A DNA stretch of 41,098 nucleotides from Enterococcus lemanii (GCF_016909125.1 NZ_JAFBFD010000032.1:1-41098), one strand, 5' to 3'; shown: positions 24,917 to 34,178, counted from the first letter of the stretch. The notes: generated from the sequence alone by a model not told the origin. Program-made: numbers and translations.

Positions 24917-24951
24917 TTTCATTGCCTACTTTCTTTATTCTTTCTTTTAAA

Positions 24952-24977
24952 CACCGAGGGAATAGAATCCCTCGGTG
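24952..24977 (-). terminator. Intra-operon hairpin between fucI and fucO
   Basis: CACCGAGGGA pairs perfectly with TCCCTCGGTG around a 6-base loop, ten base pairs and GC-rich. On the minus strand GTTTAAAAG follows, a poor T tract. More likely a partial terminator, RNA processing or 3' stability element than a full stop. Confidence 0.55.
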
Positions 24978-24987
24978 AGCTGATCTT

Positions 24988-26772
24988 TTACTGATAGCGT
25001 GGGCCAAAATGTTCACACGCTTTAAAATCGGCGCCTTCTAAATCTTTGGTGCCAAATCCACTAAAGGCATGTGGTCGGAAAACTCTTTCACGTGGCACGT
25101 TATGTAGCGCGACTGGAATGCGCAACATGCTAGCTAACGTAATGATATCTGAACCGACGTGGCCATGAACCGTGGCACAGTGGTTTGAGCCCCAAGCATT
25201 CATGACTTCGTAAACCGATTCAAAACCGGCTTCGCCTAAGTTTGGCGCAAACCAAGTTGTTGGCCAAGTTTTATCCGTTCTTTCATCTAACACTTGATGG
25301 ATGTCGTCTTCTAAAACACACGTGTATCCTTCGGCGATTTGAAGCGTTGGTCCAACCCCTTCAACCATGTTCAAACGAATAACCGTTACCGGCATTTCGG
25401 CCGCTGTTTTGAAGTGCGAAGAATAACCGCCACCACGGAAATATTCATAGTTTGCACGACACCAGTCCGTTGCTTCTAAACAAGCTTTTATATCCGCTTC
25501 GGTCATGTTCCAAAACTCTTTCATTGTCCCTTGACCCTGTTCGTCTTTGGCTGCCGCACTGCCATCAAGGGCCGATGCTCCTGAGTTGATTAAATGCAAT
25601 ACCCCATTAGCCGCACGCCCGGTTAATGGCTTACCAGTTACTTTTTCAACGGCTGCCGGGCTCCAATAAGTACGAACATCAGAGAAAATCGGCGCTTTAT
25701 TCGTAATTAGCGTTCCAAAAAGCATCGAAACGGCATTTAGCGTATCATTTTCGGTCGCAAATGCAGTCACTGGGCGCGCGCCATTCCAGTCAAAGGTCGA
25801 AGCCATAATTGCTTCAGTAAAATCACCATTTGGTAACCAGTCGGTCCATTGTCGTTGGCCTTGGAACCCACCGGCAATGGCATCGCGACCACGGGCTTCT
25901 TCTTCCCACCCAAGTTCTGCTAAGCGTTCATTGCCAAATAAAATATCGCGAATGATGATGGCTTGTTTCGCAATAAATTGCCAATCCTGATCGGCTGGAA
26001 TCACTTTTGACTTGGTAATCACCTCAGGAAACGCTTTGCCTTCGTTAATATCAATGCCTTCTTGGCAATTGGCTTGAATCCAAGCAAGGGCTTTTTCATA
26101 TTCTTTTGGATCATAAATTTCTAATGTAATGCGACGTAAAATTTCGGTCATATCAACAAACTCAACCGGCATGCCTAAGTATTTGCCAAAGAAATGATCG
26201 TCGACTTGTGAACCGGCAATCCCCATACAAGAGGCCCCAATGTTCACATACGATTTGCCTTTCATTTGTCCGACTGCCAGAGCGCCTCGGGCAAAGCTCA
26301 AGATTTTTTCAGCCACATCCGCTGGAATGGAATGATCATCTAAATCTTGCACGTCATGGCCATAAATTTTAAACGCAGGCATGCCTTTTTGGGCATAACC
26401 AGCCATCGCAGCCGCTAAATAAACGGCACCTGGGCGTTCCGTCCCGTTAAAGCCCCAAATTGCTTTAATGGTTTCTGGCTCTAAGTCCATCGTTTCAGTC
26501 CCATAACACCAACTTGGCGTGACCGATAACGTACCGATAATATTTTCACGACTAAATTGTTCGCGAACAATGCCCGCATCGCCTCGACCACCAATTGTTC
26601 GTTCGGCTAAGACACATTGTACGGGTGTTCCGTCGGCATAATGTAAGGTGCTTTCGATTAATTCTTTAGCAGCTTTGGCCATCGCCATTGTTTTTTCTTC
26701 TAGTGATTCGCGTACGCCACCTTGGCGCCCGTCGATTGTCGGACGAATTCCGATTTTTGGATAATTACGCAT
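24988..26772 (-). CDS. fucI: L-fucose isomerase
   Basis: 594 residues, the normal FucI length. It converts L-fucose to L-fuculose (and D-arabinose to D-ribulose) using Mn2+. The N-terminal PKIGIRPTIDGRQGGVRESL, WGFNGTERPGAVYLAAA, YGHDVQD, GKSYVNIGASCMGIAGS, ATENDTLN (Glu341) and DVRTYWSP (Asp365) match the E. coli enzyme closely. GHVGSDIITLASMLRIPVALHN near the C terminus supplies the metal-binding His. AAGGAG precedes the ATG. Follows the ABC transporter genes. No rhamnose isomerase is present, so fucose is the surest substrate of the locus. Confidence 0.96.
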   Translation of the reverse strand: MRNYPKIGIRPTIDGRQGGVRESLEEKTMAMAKAAKELIESTLHYADGTPVQCVLAERTIGGRGDAGIVREQFSRENIIGTLSVTPSWCYGTETMDLEPETIKAIWGFNGTERPGAVYLAAAMAGYAQKGMPAFKIYGHDVQDLDDHSIPADVAEKILSFARGALAVGQMKGKSYVNIGASCMGIAGSQVDDHFFGKYLGMPVEFVDMTEILRRITLEIYDPKEYEKALAWIQANCQEGIDINEGKAFPEVITKSKVIPADQDWQFIAKQAIIIRDILFGNERLAELGWEEEARGRDAIAGGFQGQRQWTDWLPNGDFTEAIMASTFDWNGARPVTAFATENDTLNAVSMLFGTLITNKAPIFSDVRTYWSPAAVEKVTGKPLTGRAANGVLHLINSGASALDGSAAAKDEQGQGTMKEFWNMTEADIKACLEATDWCRANYEYFRGGGYSSHFKTAAEMPVTVIRLNMVEGVGPTLQIAEGYTCVLEDDIHQVLDERTDKTWPTTWFAPNLGEAGFESVYEVMNAWGSNHCATVHGHVGSDIITLASMLRIPVALHNVPRERVFRPHAFSGFGTKDLEGADFKACEHFGPRYQ

Positions 26773-26801
26773 CGTTTATTGCTCCTTTGTCTTATCAATT
26801 A

Positions 26802-27890
26802 TTATTTATACAATAGTTGTTGAATCTCATCTGAATCAATATTTGATTGGTCATACCATTCAACGCCAGTATCAACATCAGAAACACTTTCGCCATTTGC
26901 TGCTTTAACTGCTAAAGAGACTGCTTCATAACCAATTTTCACAGGATTTTGTGTCACTGAGCCATAGAATTTACCATTTCGAATCGCATCTTGTTGAAGT
27001 GCACCAGAGTCAAAGCCGATCGCAATCACTTTGTCACCATCTGTTCCAATACGATTACCTAAACCTTCATCCGCGTTAATAATTGATTTTGCACCAAATT
27101 CATTTGAACCATAAATACAGATTAAATCTTTCTTTTCTAACAAGGCTTGCGCTTCCGTTTTTCCAGCTGCATCCGTCACTTCTGCCGGGACGCGTAATTC
27201 AATAATAATTTTTGCATCTGATTCTTTGACATCATTTTTAAACTTGTCATGACCAGTAATTGCTACTTTTCCTTTTCCAACTGCTGAATCTGCTTCTAAT
27301 AATTCAGTGATTTTATCAATGAAACCACCTGTACGTTGTGAAATTGATAGTGAATTTACCTCTTGCGAAATAATTCCAATCCGATTAACACCTTCACCTA
27401 ATTTCTCTTTAATCCCTTCATAAGCACGTTCTGCTGCAATTCCACCGGCATTATAGTTGTCAGTTGAAGCAGTTGCCTTTACAGCTCCTTCTGGTGCATC
27501 AGGAACCCCTGAGTCAAATCCAATAATTGGAATATTTTTATTTTTTGCTTGATCGATTGCGTCTAATTCTGCATTTGTATCAAGTGCTGCTAACGCAATT
27601 GCACTTGGATTTTTGTTAATCGCATTATTCAGCATTTCTAACTGCTCAGCGATAGCGGTTTCATCTTTAGGTCCAACAAAAGTCATTTTTACGCCATTTT
27701 CTTCTGCTGCTTTTTTTGCCCCTGCTTGAACGGCCTTCCAAAAGTCATGTTGGAATCCTTTAGCAACCACTTCAACTGTTAAGTTATCCGAGCCACCTTT
27801 TTCTGCATTTGCTGGTTTTTCATTGCCGCAACCTGCTAATAATGTTAATGCTGTTAATCCTGTTAATAATCCAATACTTAGTTTTTTCAT
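26802..27890 (-). CDS. Sugar ABC transporter substrate-binding lipoprotein (RbsB type)
   Basis: 362 residues. Lipoprotein signal MKKLSIGLLTG with lipobox LLAGC (Cys21). The mature part is a type I periplasmic-binding fold of the ribose/galactose class: VEVVAKGFQHDFWKAVQAGAKKAAEE, NPSAIALAALDTNAELDAIDQAKNKNIPIIGFDSG, TDNYNAGGIAAERAYEG and GSVTQNPVKIGYEAV. It would capture the sugar outside the membrane for the permease and ATPase encoded just upstream. Given FucI, FucU and the aldolases, L-fucose (or L-rhamnose) is the expected ligand. Order ATPase, permease, binding protein. Confidence 0.9.
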   Translation of the reverse strand: MKKLSIGLLTGLTALTLLAGCGNEKPANAEKGGSDNLTVEVVAKGFQHDFWKAVQAGAKKAAEENGVKMTFVGPKDETAIAEQLEMLNNAINKNPSAIALAALDTNAELDAIDQAKNKNIPIIGFDSGVPDAPEGAVKATASTDNYNAGGIAAERAYEGIKEKLGEGVNRIGIISQEVNSLSISQRTGGFIDKITELLEADSAVGKGKVAITGHDKFKNDVKESDAKIIIELRVPAEVTDAAGKTEAQALLEKKDLICIYGSNEFGAKSIINADEGLGNRIGTDGDKVIAIGFDSGALQQDAIRNGKFYGSVTQNPVKIGYEAVSLAVKAANGESVSDVDTGVEWYDQSNIDSDEIQQLLYK

Positions 27891-27913
27891 CTTTAATAGT
27901 CCCCTTTTATATT

Positions 27914-28918
27914 TTATTTTTTCTTGCTATTTCTGTAAATATCAACATATACGGCTAGAACGACTACAAACCCTGTAATAAAAATTTGATAGTGCGGTTG
28001 TAAATCTAAATAAGGTAATCCTACTTTTAGAACTGTCATAATAAAGACACCAATCATTGTACCAAGTATTGAACCCACACCACCACTTAAGGAAGTGCCA
28101 CCCACGACAACTGCTGCAATACCATCCATCTCAAAACCAGCTCCTGCACCAGGCATGATTGTCGTATAAGTTGCCGCGTAAGCAATCGCTGCTAATCCTG
28201 CAAATAATCCTGCAATCACATAAGCTGTTGCTTCACCTTTAACAATATTAACCCCTGAAAGGCGTGTTGCCTCACTGTTACTACCAATCGCAAAAATATA
28301 ACGACCCGTCTTTGTTTTATTTAATACAATGGCAGCTAAAATCCCCATCCCTAATAAGAAAAATACACCTGTTGGAAAATTATCTGCCGTTCTAAATAAT
28401 GACTTGTACCAACCATCATCTGTTCCTCTAAGTGGAAAAGTTTCCGTTTGAACATTTGAAATAATTGAGCTCAATCCTCTAGTAATCATCATTGTTCCTA
28501 ACGTTGCAATAAAAGCTGGTAATTTAAATTTAGCTACTAAAATACCATTTAATAAACCAAAAGCCGTAGACATGACTAATATTGAAAGCAAAGCAACCCA
28601 TAAAGGTGCTCCTAGTTGATTGTAAACAACCCCTCCAGTAATTCCTGCGCACATCATATTGGTTCCTATGGATAAATCAATCCCACCAGTGATAATCACG
28701 AAAGTCACACCTAGTGCTAAGAAACCAACATAATAAGAGGCATCTAAAATACTCGTTAAAGTATTGGCGCTTCTAAAAGCTGGACTCATAAAGGCAAAGA
28801 AACCATAAATTAAAAAGAGAACGATTAAAATAATTAACTGCTGTAATCCTATTTTATCAATGATCTTTTTGACATGTAACTTATCTTTTTTATTGATTGT
28901 TTCAACATTTGCTTCCAT
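27914..28918 (-). CDS. Sugar ABC transporter permease (RbsC type)
   Basis: 334 residues with about eight to ten membrane helices. Family blocks: GVTFVIITGGIDLSIGTNMMCAG, AKFKLPAFIATLGTMMITRGLSSI, GSNSEATRLSGVNI (the EAA-like coupling region) and AAVVVGGTSLSGGVGSILGTMIGV. Abuts the ATPase gene with no gap; its product should form the channel with the two-domain ATPase encoded upstream. It belongs to the branched-chain/ribose permease family. Confidence 0.92.
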   Translation of the reverse strand: MEANVETINKKDKLHVKKIIDKIGLQQLIILIVLFLIYGFFAFMSPAFRSANTLTSILDASYYVGFLALGVTFVIITGGIDLSIGTNMMCAGITGGVVYNQLGAPLWVALLSILVMSTAFGLLNGILVAKFKLPAFIATLGTMMITRGLSSIISNVQTETFPLRGTDDGWYKSLFRTADNFPTGVFFLLGMGILAAIVLNKTKTGRYIFAIGSNSEATRLSGVNIVKGEATAYVIAGLFAGLAAIAYAATYTTIMPGAGAGFEMDGIAAVVVGGTSLSGGVGSILGTMIGVFIMTVLKVGLPYLDLQPHYQIFITGFVVVLAVYVDIYRNSKKK

Positions 28919-30424
28919 TTATACCGCTTCCCCTCTCATTGTTGCGTAATGTAAAATATTTTCTTGTGTTGCTTCAGAAATATCTAACTCACCTGTTTTT
29001 CTCCCTTCACACATCACGATTACGCGATCGCTTAGTCGTAGTATTTCCGTTAACTCGGATGAAATCATGATAATCGATTTGCCTTTTTTAGCTAGACTAG
29101 TCATCAATTCATAGATTTCACTTTTGGCACCTACGTCAATCCCTCGTGTTGGTTCATCGAAAATTAAAATGTCACTATTTTGTTCAAGCCACTTAGCAAT
29201 GACAACTTTTTGCTGGTTTCCTCCAGATAAGTTTCTAATCAATTGTTTCCCTGAAGGTGTTTTAATTTTTAATGATTGAATGTATTCTTCGCTCTTCTTT
29301 TCGATTGAAGCATCGTCAATAAAACTTGTCTTCATATAATCTTCTAGATTGGTTAAAACAATATTATTAGCCACTGACATACCAACTATTACCCCAAATT
29401 GTTTTCGATCTTCTGATAAATAACCAATTCCGTGATTCACGGCATCGCGAGGTTGCGTAATCTCGACCTTATTTCCTCGGACAAAAATCTCACCAGAATC
29501 TTTTTTATCTGCACCAAAGATGAGTCTAGCCATTTCTGTTCGACCTGCTCCCATCAATCCAGAGAAGCCTAAAATTTCACCTTTTTTCAATGAAAAACTC
29601 AAATCTTTCACTTTTGGTCCATAATTTAGATTTTTCACTTCTAAAACAACTTCGGCATCGGCTGGTACTTCTGAATGTGATTTTGGGTCTTCGTAGATTA
29701 CTCGTCCAACCATCATATGAATAATTTCATCTTTGGTTGATTCTGCTGTATCGATTGTTCCGATATACTCACCATCGCGCATCACCGTCACTCGATCCGT
29801 GATTTTTTTGATTTCATCCATTCGATGCGAAATATAAACAATACCAATATTTTGTTTTCTTAAATCATCAATAATCTTAAATAACTCTGCAATTTCTGTT
29901 TCTGTTAACGCCGCGGTCGGTTCGTCAAAAACAACCACTTTTGCATTCATCGAAATCGCTTTGGCAATTTCGACCATCTGCATTTTTCCAACAGTTAAAT
30001 TACCCACCTTTTCTTTTGGATCAATATCCATATTTAATCGAGCAAATAATTCTTTCGTTTTTTTGTTAATTGCATCATCGTTTGTAAAGATACCTTTCAT
30101 CGATTCTCGTCCAATAAAAATATTCTGAGCGACAGTTAAATGGTTAATCATATTTAATTCCTGATGCACAATAACCACACCTGCATCCATCGATTCTTTT
30201 GGACTAGAAAACTCTACTGCTTGATGGTCGTAAATAATTTCGCCACTATCTTTTTTGTGAATACCTGTTAATACTTTCATCAAAGTTGATTTTCCGGCAC
30301 CATTTTCGCCCATTAAAGCATGAACTTCACCCTTTCTTAAATTTAATCCTGCATTTTTTAATGCTTGGACCGGACCAAAACTTTTAGAGATATCTTTCAT
30401 TTCAAGAATGGTTTCCAAATTCAT
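28919..30424 (-). CDS. Sugar ABC transporter ATPase, two NBDs (RbsA/MglA type)
   Basis: 501 residues made of two nucleotide-binding domains, as usual for ribose-type importers. First half: Walker A GENGAGKST (about 40-48), signature LTVGKMQMVEIAKA and Walker B VVVFDEPTAALTETE. Second half: a degenerate Walker A GLMGAGRTE, signature LSGGNQQKVVIAKW and DILIFDEPTRGIDVGAKSE. Only the first site is a full Walker A, which is typical. Drives sugar uptake with the permease and lipoprotein encoded next. Operon gene four, nine bases after fucU. Confidence 0.93.
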   Translation of the reverse strand: MNLETILEMKDISKSFGPVQALKNAGLNLRKGEVHALMGENGAGKSTLMKVLTGIHKKDSGEIIYDHQAVEFSSPKESMDAGVVIVHQELNMINHLTVAQNIFIGRESMKGIFTNDDAINKKTKELFARLNMDIDPKEKVGNLTVGKMQMVEIAKAISMNAKVVVFDEPTAALTETEIAELFKIIDDLRKQNIGIVYISHRMDEIKKITDRVTVMRDGEYIGTIDTAESTKDEIIHMMVGRVIYEDPKSHSEVPADAEVVLEVKNLNYGPKVKDLSFSLKKGEILGFSGLMGAGRTEMARLIFGADKKDSGEIFVRGNKVEITQPRDAVNHGIGYLSEDRKQFGVIVGMSVANNIVLTNLEDYMKTSFIDDASIEKKSEEYIQSLKIKTPSGKQLIRNLSGGNQQKVVIAKWLEQNSDILIFDEPTRGIDVGAKSEIYELMTSLAKKGKSIIMISSELTEILRLSDRVIVMCEGRKTGELDISEATQENILHYATMRGEAV

Positions 30425-30433
30425 CTTCCTCTC

Positions 30434-30865
30434 TTATTCTTTCACGACACCTTTTTTCAAAATAACGTTGGCATAGATTGCTTTTTCTCCTGTTGCGACA
30501 ATCGCATAGGCTTTTTTTCCTCGTTCATAAAAGGCTTGTCTTTCCATATATTCAATTGAAATTTCTTTTGTACTCTTTTCATTTATTATTTTTTTATACT
30601 CTTCCCAAATGACTGGGACAACATCATCACCTGGAACAACAGACATTAAAGCCACTGGTTCTGGAACATATGCGTCTAATGGCATTAACTCCAAAATGCT
30701 ATCTAGTAGTTCTGGGACATTTAAACCATCGCAACGCACGAGCAAATTGGCATTGGACGCTGCTGGATAATTACCATCTGAAATTACAATTTCATCGCCA
30801 TGTCCCATCTCCATCAATACTTTTATCAATTGTGGTGAAATATTTTTAGGTATTTTATTTAACAT
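30434..30865 (-). CDS. fucU: L-fucose mutarotase (RbsD/FucU family)
   Basis: 143 residues, equal to FucU of other bacteria. It speeds alpha/beta anomer exchange of L-fucose so that FucI receives the right form. Family blocks: SPQLIKVLMEMGHGDEIVISDGNYPA with His22, the conserved catalytic residue, CDGLNVPELLDSILELMPLD and FYERGKKAYAIVATGEKAIYANVILKKGV. Its start overlaps the end of the kinase gene by 7 bases, so translation is coupled. RbsD is shorter and lacks some of these blocks; the FucI neighbour supports FucU. Confidence 0.93.
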   Translation of the reverse strand: MLNKIPKNISPQLIKVLMEMGHGDEIVISDGNYPAASNANLLVRCDGLNVPELLDSILELMPLDAYVPEPVALMSVVPGDDVVPVIWEEYKKIINEKSTKEISIEYMERQAFYERGKKAYAIVATGEKAIYANVILKKGVVKE

Positions 30866-32331
30866 AATACGCCTCTTTTTTCGATAATTTTTTGATAATT
30901 AGAAAATTCTTGATCCCAATCATTCTTGGTGTTGCCTGGGAAATAGTATTTTACAGCAGTTGATTTTTTCACCCATTCTCTTACTTCATAAATATTAGAG
31001 AACACACCTTGCGCTAAAAGCTGTGCTGCAATATTACCAATTGCAGTTGCTTCAACAGGTCCGGCACAAACACGCATATTGGCTGCATCTGAAACCATTT
31101 GACATAAAATTTCAGCTTGCGATCCACCACCGACAATATTTACCGTATCAAATTCCATTTCTGTGGCGTCGTTAATTTCTAAAAAAGTGTATTTATATTT
31201 CATTGCTAAACTCTCATAAATACAACGCGCTAATTCTCCATCTGTTTCAGGAATTTCTTGATTCGTTTCGAGTGCATAATTTTGAATTCGAGAAACCATA
31301 TTGCCAGGCGTTGAAAATAAAGGATCATCGGTATCTATCCAACACTTAAATGCTTTTGCTCCACTTGCTAAATCAGCTAACTCAGCAAAACTATACTTTC
31401 TACCTACTTCTTCAAAGTTTCTTCTCAACTCTTGAATAATCCAAAGACCTGTACAATTTTTCAAAAAGCGAGTCGTGTTATCGATTCCTTTTTCGTTCGT
31501 TAGATTATATTTGTAAGCCTTTTCATTGACAATCGGCATCGGAAGTTCTGTTCCAACTAAAGACCAAGTGCCGCAAGAAACGAACAAGAACTTCTGATTA
31601 CTTGGAATACTAATGACCGCACTCGCCGTATCGTGTTCGCAAATATTATAGACTGGAATTTCAGGTATTCCTAAACTCGCTTTCGTTTTTCCTAAAAAAT
31701 TTCCTGATTCTACTAGTTTCGGCATAATTTCAATAGGAATATTAAATTTCGAAAGAATATTTTCAGCCCATTGATTCGTGTGAACATCAATCATTTGAGA
31801 AGTAGATGCAATACTCATTTCAGCCGCTTTTGTCCCCGTTAACAAATAATTCATCAAATCGGGCATGAATAAAATTTTATCGATCGATTCAAATAATTCA
31901 GGATTCTTATTTTTTATCGCTAATAATTGAAATAAGGTATTTATTTCCATAATTTGATTACCCGTTTGGTGATAAAGCTCGTTTAAATCGATTTGTTCTT
32001 TAACTTTCTCAATCATGCCGATTGTTTGTGTATCTCGATAGTTATAAGGATTTTGAAGTAGTTCGCCTTCTTTGTTAAGCAAACCAAAATCAACACCCCA
32101 TGTATCAATTCCTAAACTATCAATTTTATATTTTTGACAAGCTTTTTGAATTCCTAAAAGCACTTGTTCAAACAAATAGTTAATATCCCAAAATAAATGA
32201 CCTTCTTTTTCTATTGGATAATTAACAAAACGATGAATTTCATCTAACTCGAGTGCCCCTTCTTTAAAAACACCAACAATTGCTCTTCCAGACGAGGCCC
32301 CGAAATCAAACGCTAACACATTTTTTTGCAT
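30859..32331 (-). CDS. FGGY kinase, rhamnulokinase/fuculokinase
   Basis: 490 residues, FGGY carbohydrate kinase with two actin-like domains: FDFGASSGRAIVG (phosphate 1), the substrate block SLGIDTWGVDFGLL, YRD near the end of domain 1, and CGTWSLVGTEL and NIVGGGSQAEILCQMVSDA in domain 2, followed by ATAIGNIAAQLLA. These blocks follow RhaB (rhamnulokinase) more than E. coli FucK. It phosphorylates the ketose at O1 with ATP. In an operon with FucI it must act on L-fuculose; with RhaD present it may also use L-rhamnulose. I leave the symbol open for that reason. Confidence 0.88.
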   Translation of the reverse strand: MQKNVLAFDFGASSGRAIVGVFKEGALELDEIHRFVNYPIEKEGHLFWDINYLFEQVLLGIQKACQKYKIDSLGIDTWGVDFGLLNKEGELLQNPYNYRDTQTIGMIEKVKEQIDLNELYHQTGNQIMEINTLFQLLAIKNKNPELFESIDKILFMPDLMNYLLTGTKAAEMSIASTSQMIDVHTNQWAENILSKFNIPIEIMPKLVESGNFLGKTKASLGIPEIPVYNICEHDTASAVISIPSNQKFLFVSCGTWSLVGTELPMPIVNEKAYKYNLTNEKGIDNTTRFLKNCTGLWIIQELRRNFEEVGRKYSFAELADLASGAKAFKCWIDTDDPLFSTPGNMVSRIQNYALETNQEIPETDGELARCIYESLAMKYKYTFLEINDATEMEFDTVNIVGGGSQAEILCQMVSDAANMRVCAGPVEATAIGNIAAQLLAQGVFSNIYEVREWVKKSTAVKYYFPGNTKNDWDQEFSNYQKIIEKRGVLC

Positions 32332-32346
32332 TGATATTCCTCTCTT

Positions 32347-33033
32347 TTAACTGTATTTTTTATAGCCTGGGTGCTTTCCTGTTACGCCATAGTTTTTTCT
32401 CATACTAAATAAATTCTCTAATTTTTCTCTTGGAATTTCTTCTTCTGCTTGGCCTCCAAGTAACATCCGCGCGTGAAATGTTGTTTTAGCCACTAGTTCT
32501 AATGTTTCCATTCGATAATAAGCCGTGATTAAATCAGAACCCACCGCTAAAGCACCATGATTTTCTAGTAATAATACATCGTGTTCTTGTAAGTACGGCG
32601 CAATTGCTTCGGGCACTTCGTTTGTTGATGGTGTGCCAAAAGGAGTAATTGGTACTGAGCCAATAATAATTGCATTTTCAATCAAAGAATAACTGTCTAA
32701 CGGAATATGTGCTAAGGCAAATGCTGTAGCCACCGGTGGATGGGCATGAACAACAGAGCCAACATCTGGTCTTTCTTTATATACACGTAAATGCATTTTA
32801 ATTTCACTCGATGGGCGATATTCCCCATTTGCTTCAATGATTTCTGCCTTTTCATTAATCTTGATTAATTTATCCGGTGTAATAAAACTTTTACTGATTC
32901 CTGTCGGTGTACAAATAAAAGTGTTCTCATCAATTTTCACTGAAACATTTCCGTCATTTGCCGCTACCCATCCTAATTGCCACATTTTATTACACACGTC
33001 ACATAATTGTTCTCTAATTAAATTTTCATCCAT
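32347..33033 (-). CDS. fucA: Class II aldolase, L-fuculose-phosphate aldolase-like
   Basis: 228 residues. Zinc-dependent class II aldolase: GWVAANDGNVSVKI near 23-36, TPTGISKSFI, PSSEIKMHL (catalytic Glu), VVHAHPPVATAFAL with two zinc His, and LLLENHGALAVGSD with the third His. It would split L-fuculose-1-P into dihydroxyacetone phosphate and L-lactaldehyde. The start is the ATG at 33033, preceded by GGAGGAG. First gene of the deoxyhexose operon, next to the cre/DeoR-controlled promoter. The residues AHPP and the length also fit general class II aldolases, so the substrate rests on context. Confidence 0.85.
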   Translation of the reverse strand: MDENLIREQLCDVCNKMWQLGWVAANDGNVSVKIDENTFICTPTGISKSFITPDKLIKINEKAEIIEANGEYRPSSEIKMHLRVYKERPDVGSVVHAHPPVATAFALAHIPLDSYSLIENAIIIGSVPITPFGTPSTNEVPEAIAPYLQEHDVLLLENHGALAVGSDLITAYYRMETLELVAKTTFHARMLLGGQAEEEIPREKLENLFSMRKNYGVTGKHPGYKKYS

Positions 33034-33070
33034 TGTTTTCTCCTCCAAATAACTTCTAATCTACGCCATC

Positions 33071-33099
33071 ATTATATAAGCGCTTACAAAAAATGTGAA
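33071..33099 (-). promoter_or_regulatory. Promoter of the fuc/rha operon with embedded cre
   Basis: Minus strand: -35 TTCACA (33094-33099) and -10 TATAAT (33071-33076), 17 bp apart. The spacer holds a cre, ATATAAGCGCTTACA at 33074-33088, matching 14 of 15 consensus positions. CcpA bound here would block transcription when glucose is present. Confidence 0.8.
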
Positions 33100-33110
33100 T
33101 AGAATAACAA

Positions 33111-33174
33111 AACGATGAACTTTTCATGATTTATATCGTTATTTTAATCCATTATCGTTCATTTCCGTTCATAA
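33111..33174. promoter_or_regulatory. Candidate DeoR-type operator cluster
   Basis: Repeats of CGTTCAT at 33156-33162 and 33166-33172 (10 bp apart), CGTTATT at 33137-33143 (19 bp away) and an inverted copy AACGATGAAC at 33111-33120. All face the same side of the helix or close to it. They lie between the divergent promoters of the operon and the DeoR-type gene. Confidence 0.55.
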
Positions 33175-33208
33175 TATGGTATAGTAGCTTTCGTAAGGAG
33201 GAAGATCG

Positions 33209-33970
33209 ATGGAACTACGAGAAAAAGAAATACTAACTATTTTACAAAAGAAAAAACATATCTCAAACAAAGAATTATGTGAAATACTGCATTGTAGCAT
33301 CTCTTCTCTGAGAAGATCTTTAATTATATTAGAAGAAAAAAATATTGTAACTCGGGTCAGAGGGGGCGTCATGTTGTCTCAATTTCCTAATTTAGAATAT
33401 TCGCATTCTTTCAGGGAAGAAACAAACGTTATTGAAAAGAAGAAAATAATTTCCATAGCAAAAGATTTTGTAGGACCCGGTCAATGTATTTTTCTAGATT
33501 CAAGTAGTACAGTTCAACAACTTATCCCTTTTATTACCCAGGTACCAAACTTAGTCATTATTACAAATAGCTTAAAAACGGCGACACTATTGAGCGAATC
33601 AAATAACGAATCATTTAAAATTTTTATTACTGGCGGAGAAATAAATATGAACTCTAGCTCTGTCATTCCATCAAGTAATGATAGTATTTATTCGTCTTTC
33701 TACTATGACTTAGCATTTTTCTCTTGCCGAGGACTAAATGAAGACGGTATTTATGAAGCAAGCTTTAATCAAGCAACTATCAAAAAAGAGATGATGTCTC
33801 GAGCAAAACAAAAAGTATTATTAGCTGACAATACCAAATTTGATTCCACTCACTTCTTTAAAATTAGTAATTTTAGTGACTACGATACAATTATTACGAA
33901 TAAAGAACCTAACGATACTTATATCGATTTAATCGAAAAAAGCGGCTCAGAAATTATTTATCCCGCATAA
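33209..33970 (+). CDS. DeoR-family transcriptional regulator of the fuc/rha operon
   Basis: 253 residues. N-terminal DeoR helix-turn-helix at 3-55 (REKEILTILQKKKHISNKELCEILH, SISSLRRSLIILEEKNIVTRVRGG). The C-terminal DeoR sugar-phosphate sensor domain has GQCIFLDSSSTVQQLI, LVIITNSLKTA, ITGGEIN, FFSCRGLNEDGIYEAS and KQKVLLADNTKFD. The ATG follows AAGGAGGAAG. -10 TATAGT lies at 33180-33185 and the operator repeats overlap the expected -35, so autoregulation is likely. Divergent to fucA; expected inducer a phosphorylated deoxyketose. Confidence 0.9.
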   Translation: MELREKEILTILQKKKHISNKELCEILHCSISSLRRSLIILEEKNIVTRVRGGVMLSQFPNLEYSHSFREETNVIEKKKIISIAKDFVGPGQCIFLDSSSTVQQLIPFITQVPNLVIITNSLKTATLLSESNNESFKIFITGGEINMNSSSVIPSSNDSIYSSFYYDLAFFSCRGLNEDGIYEASFNQATIKKEMMSRAKQKVLLADNTKFDSTHFFKISNFSDYDTIITNKEPNDTYIDLIEKSGSEIIYPA

Positions 33971-33984
33971 GTGGCATAGTAAAT

Positions 33985-34034
33985 AAAAGACAGCAGTTTA
34001 TTCCTAAGCAAAGGAATGAAACCGCTGTCTTTTG
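33985..34034 (+). terminator. Terminator of the DeoR-type gene
   Basis: AAAGACAGC.GTTTATTCC pairs with GGAATGAAAC.GCTGTCTTT with one mismatch, followed by T-rich sequence. Confidence 0.85.
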
Positions 34035-34178
34035 TTGTTGGATTATTACTTATTGAATCATTGACCTTTATTTTTTACTCAAAGAAAAAAAATATTGTAA
34101 AAATCGAGTTTAGTTCTATCTACAACAACTGTTAAAGTACTTCACTATTAATCATAAAATAACCTTATTCACTCTTTT

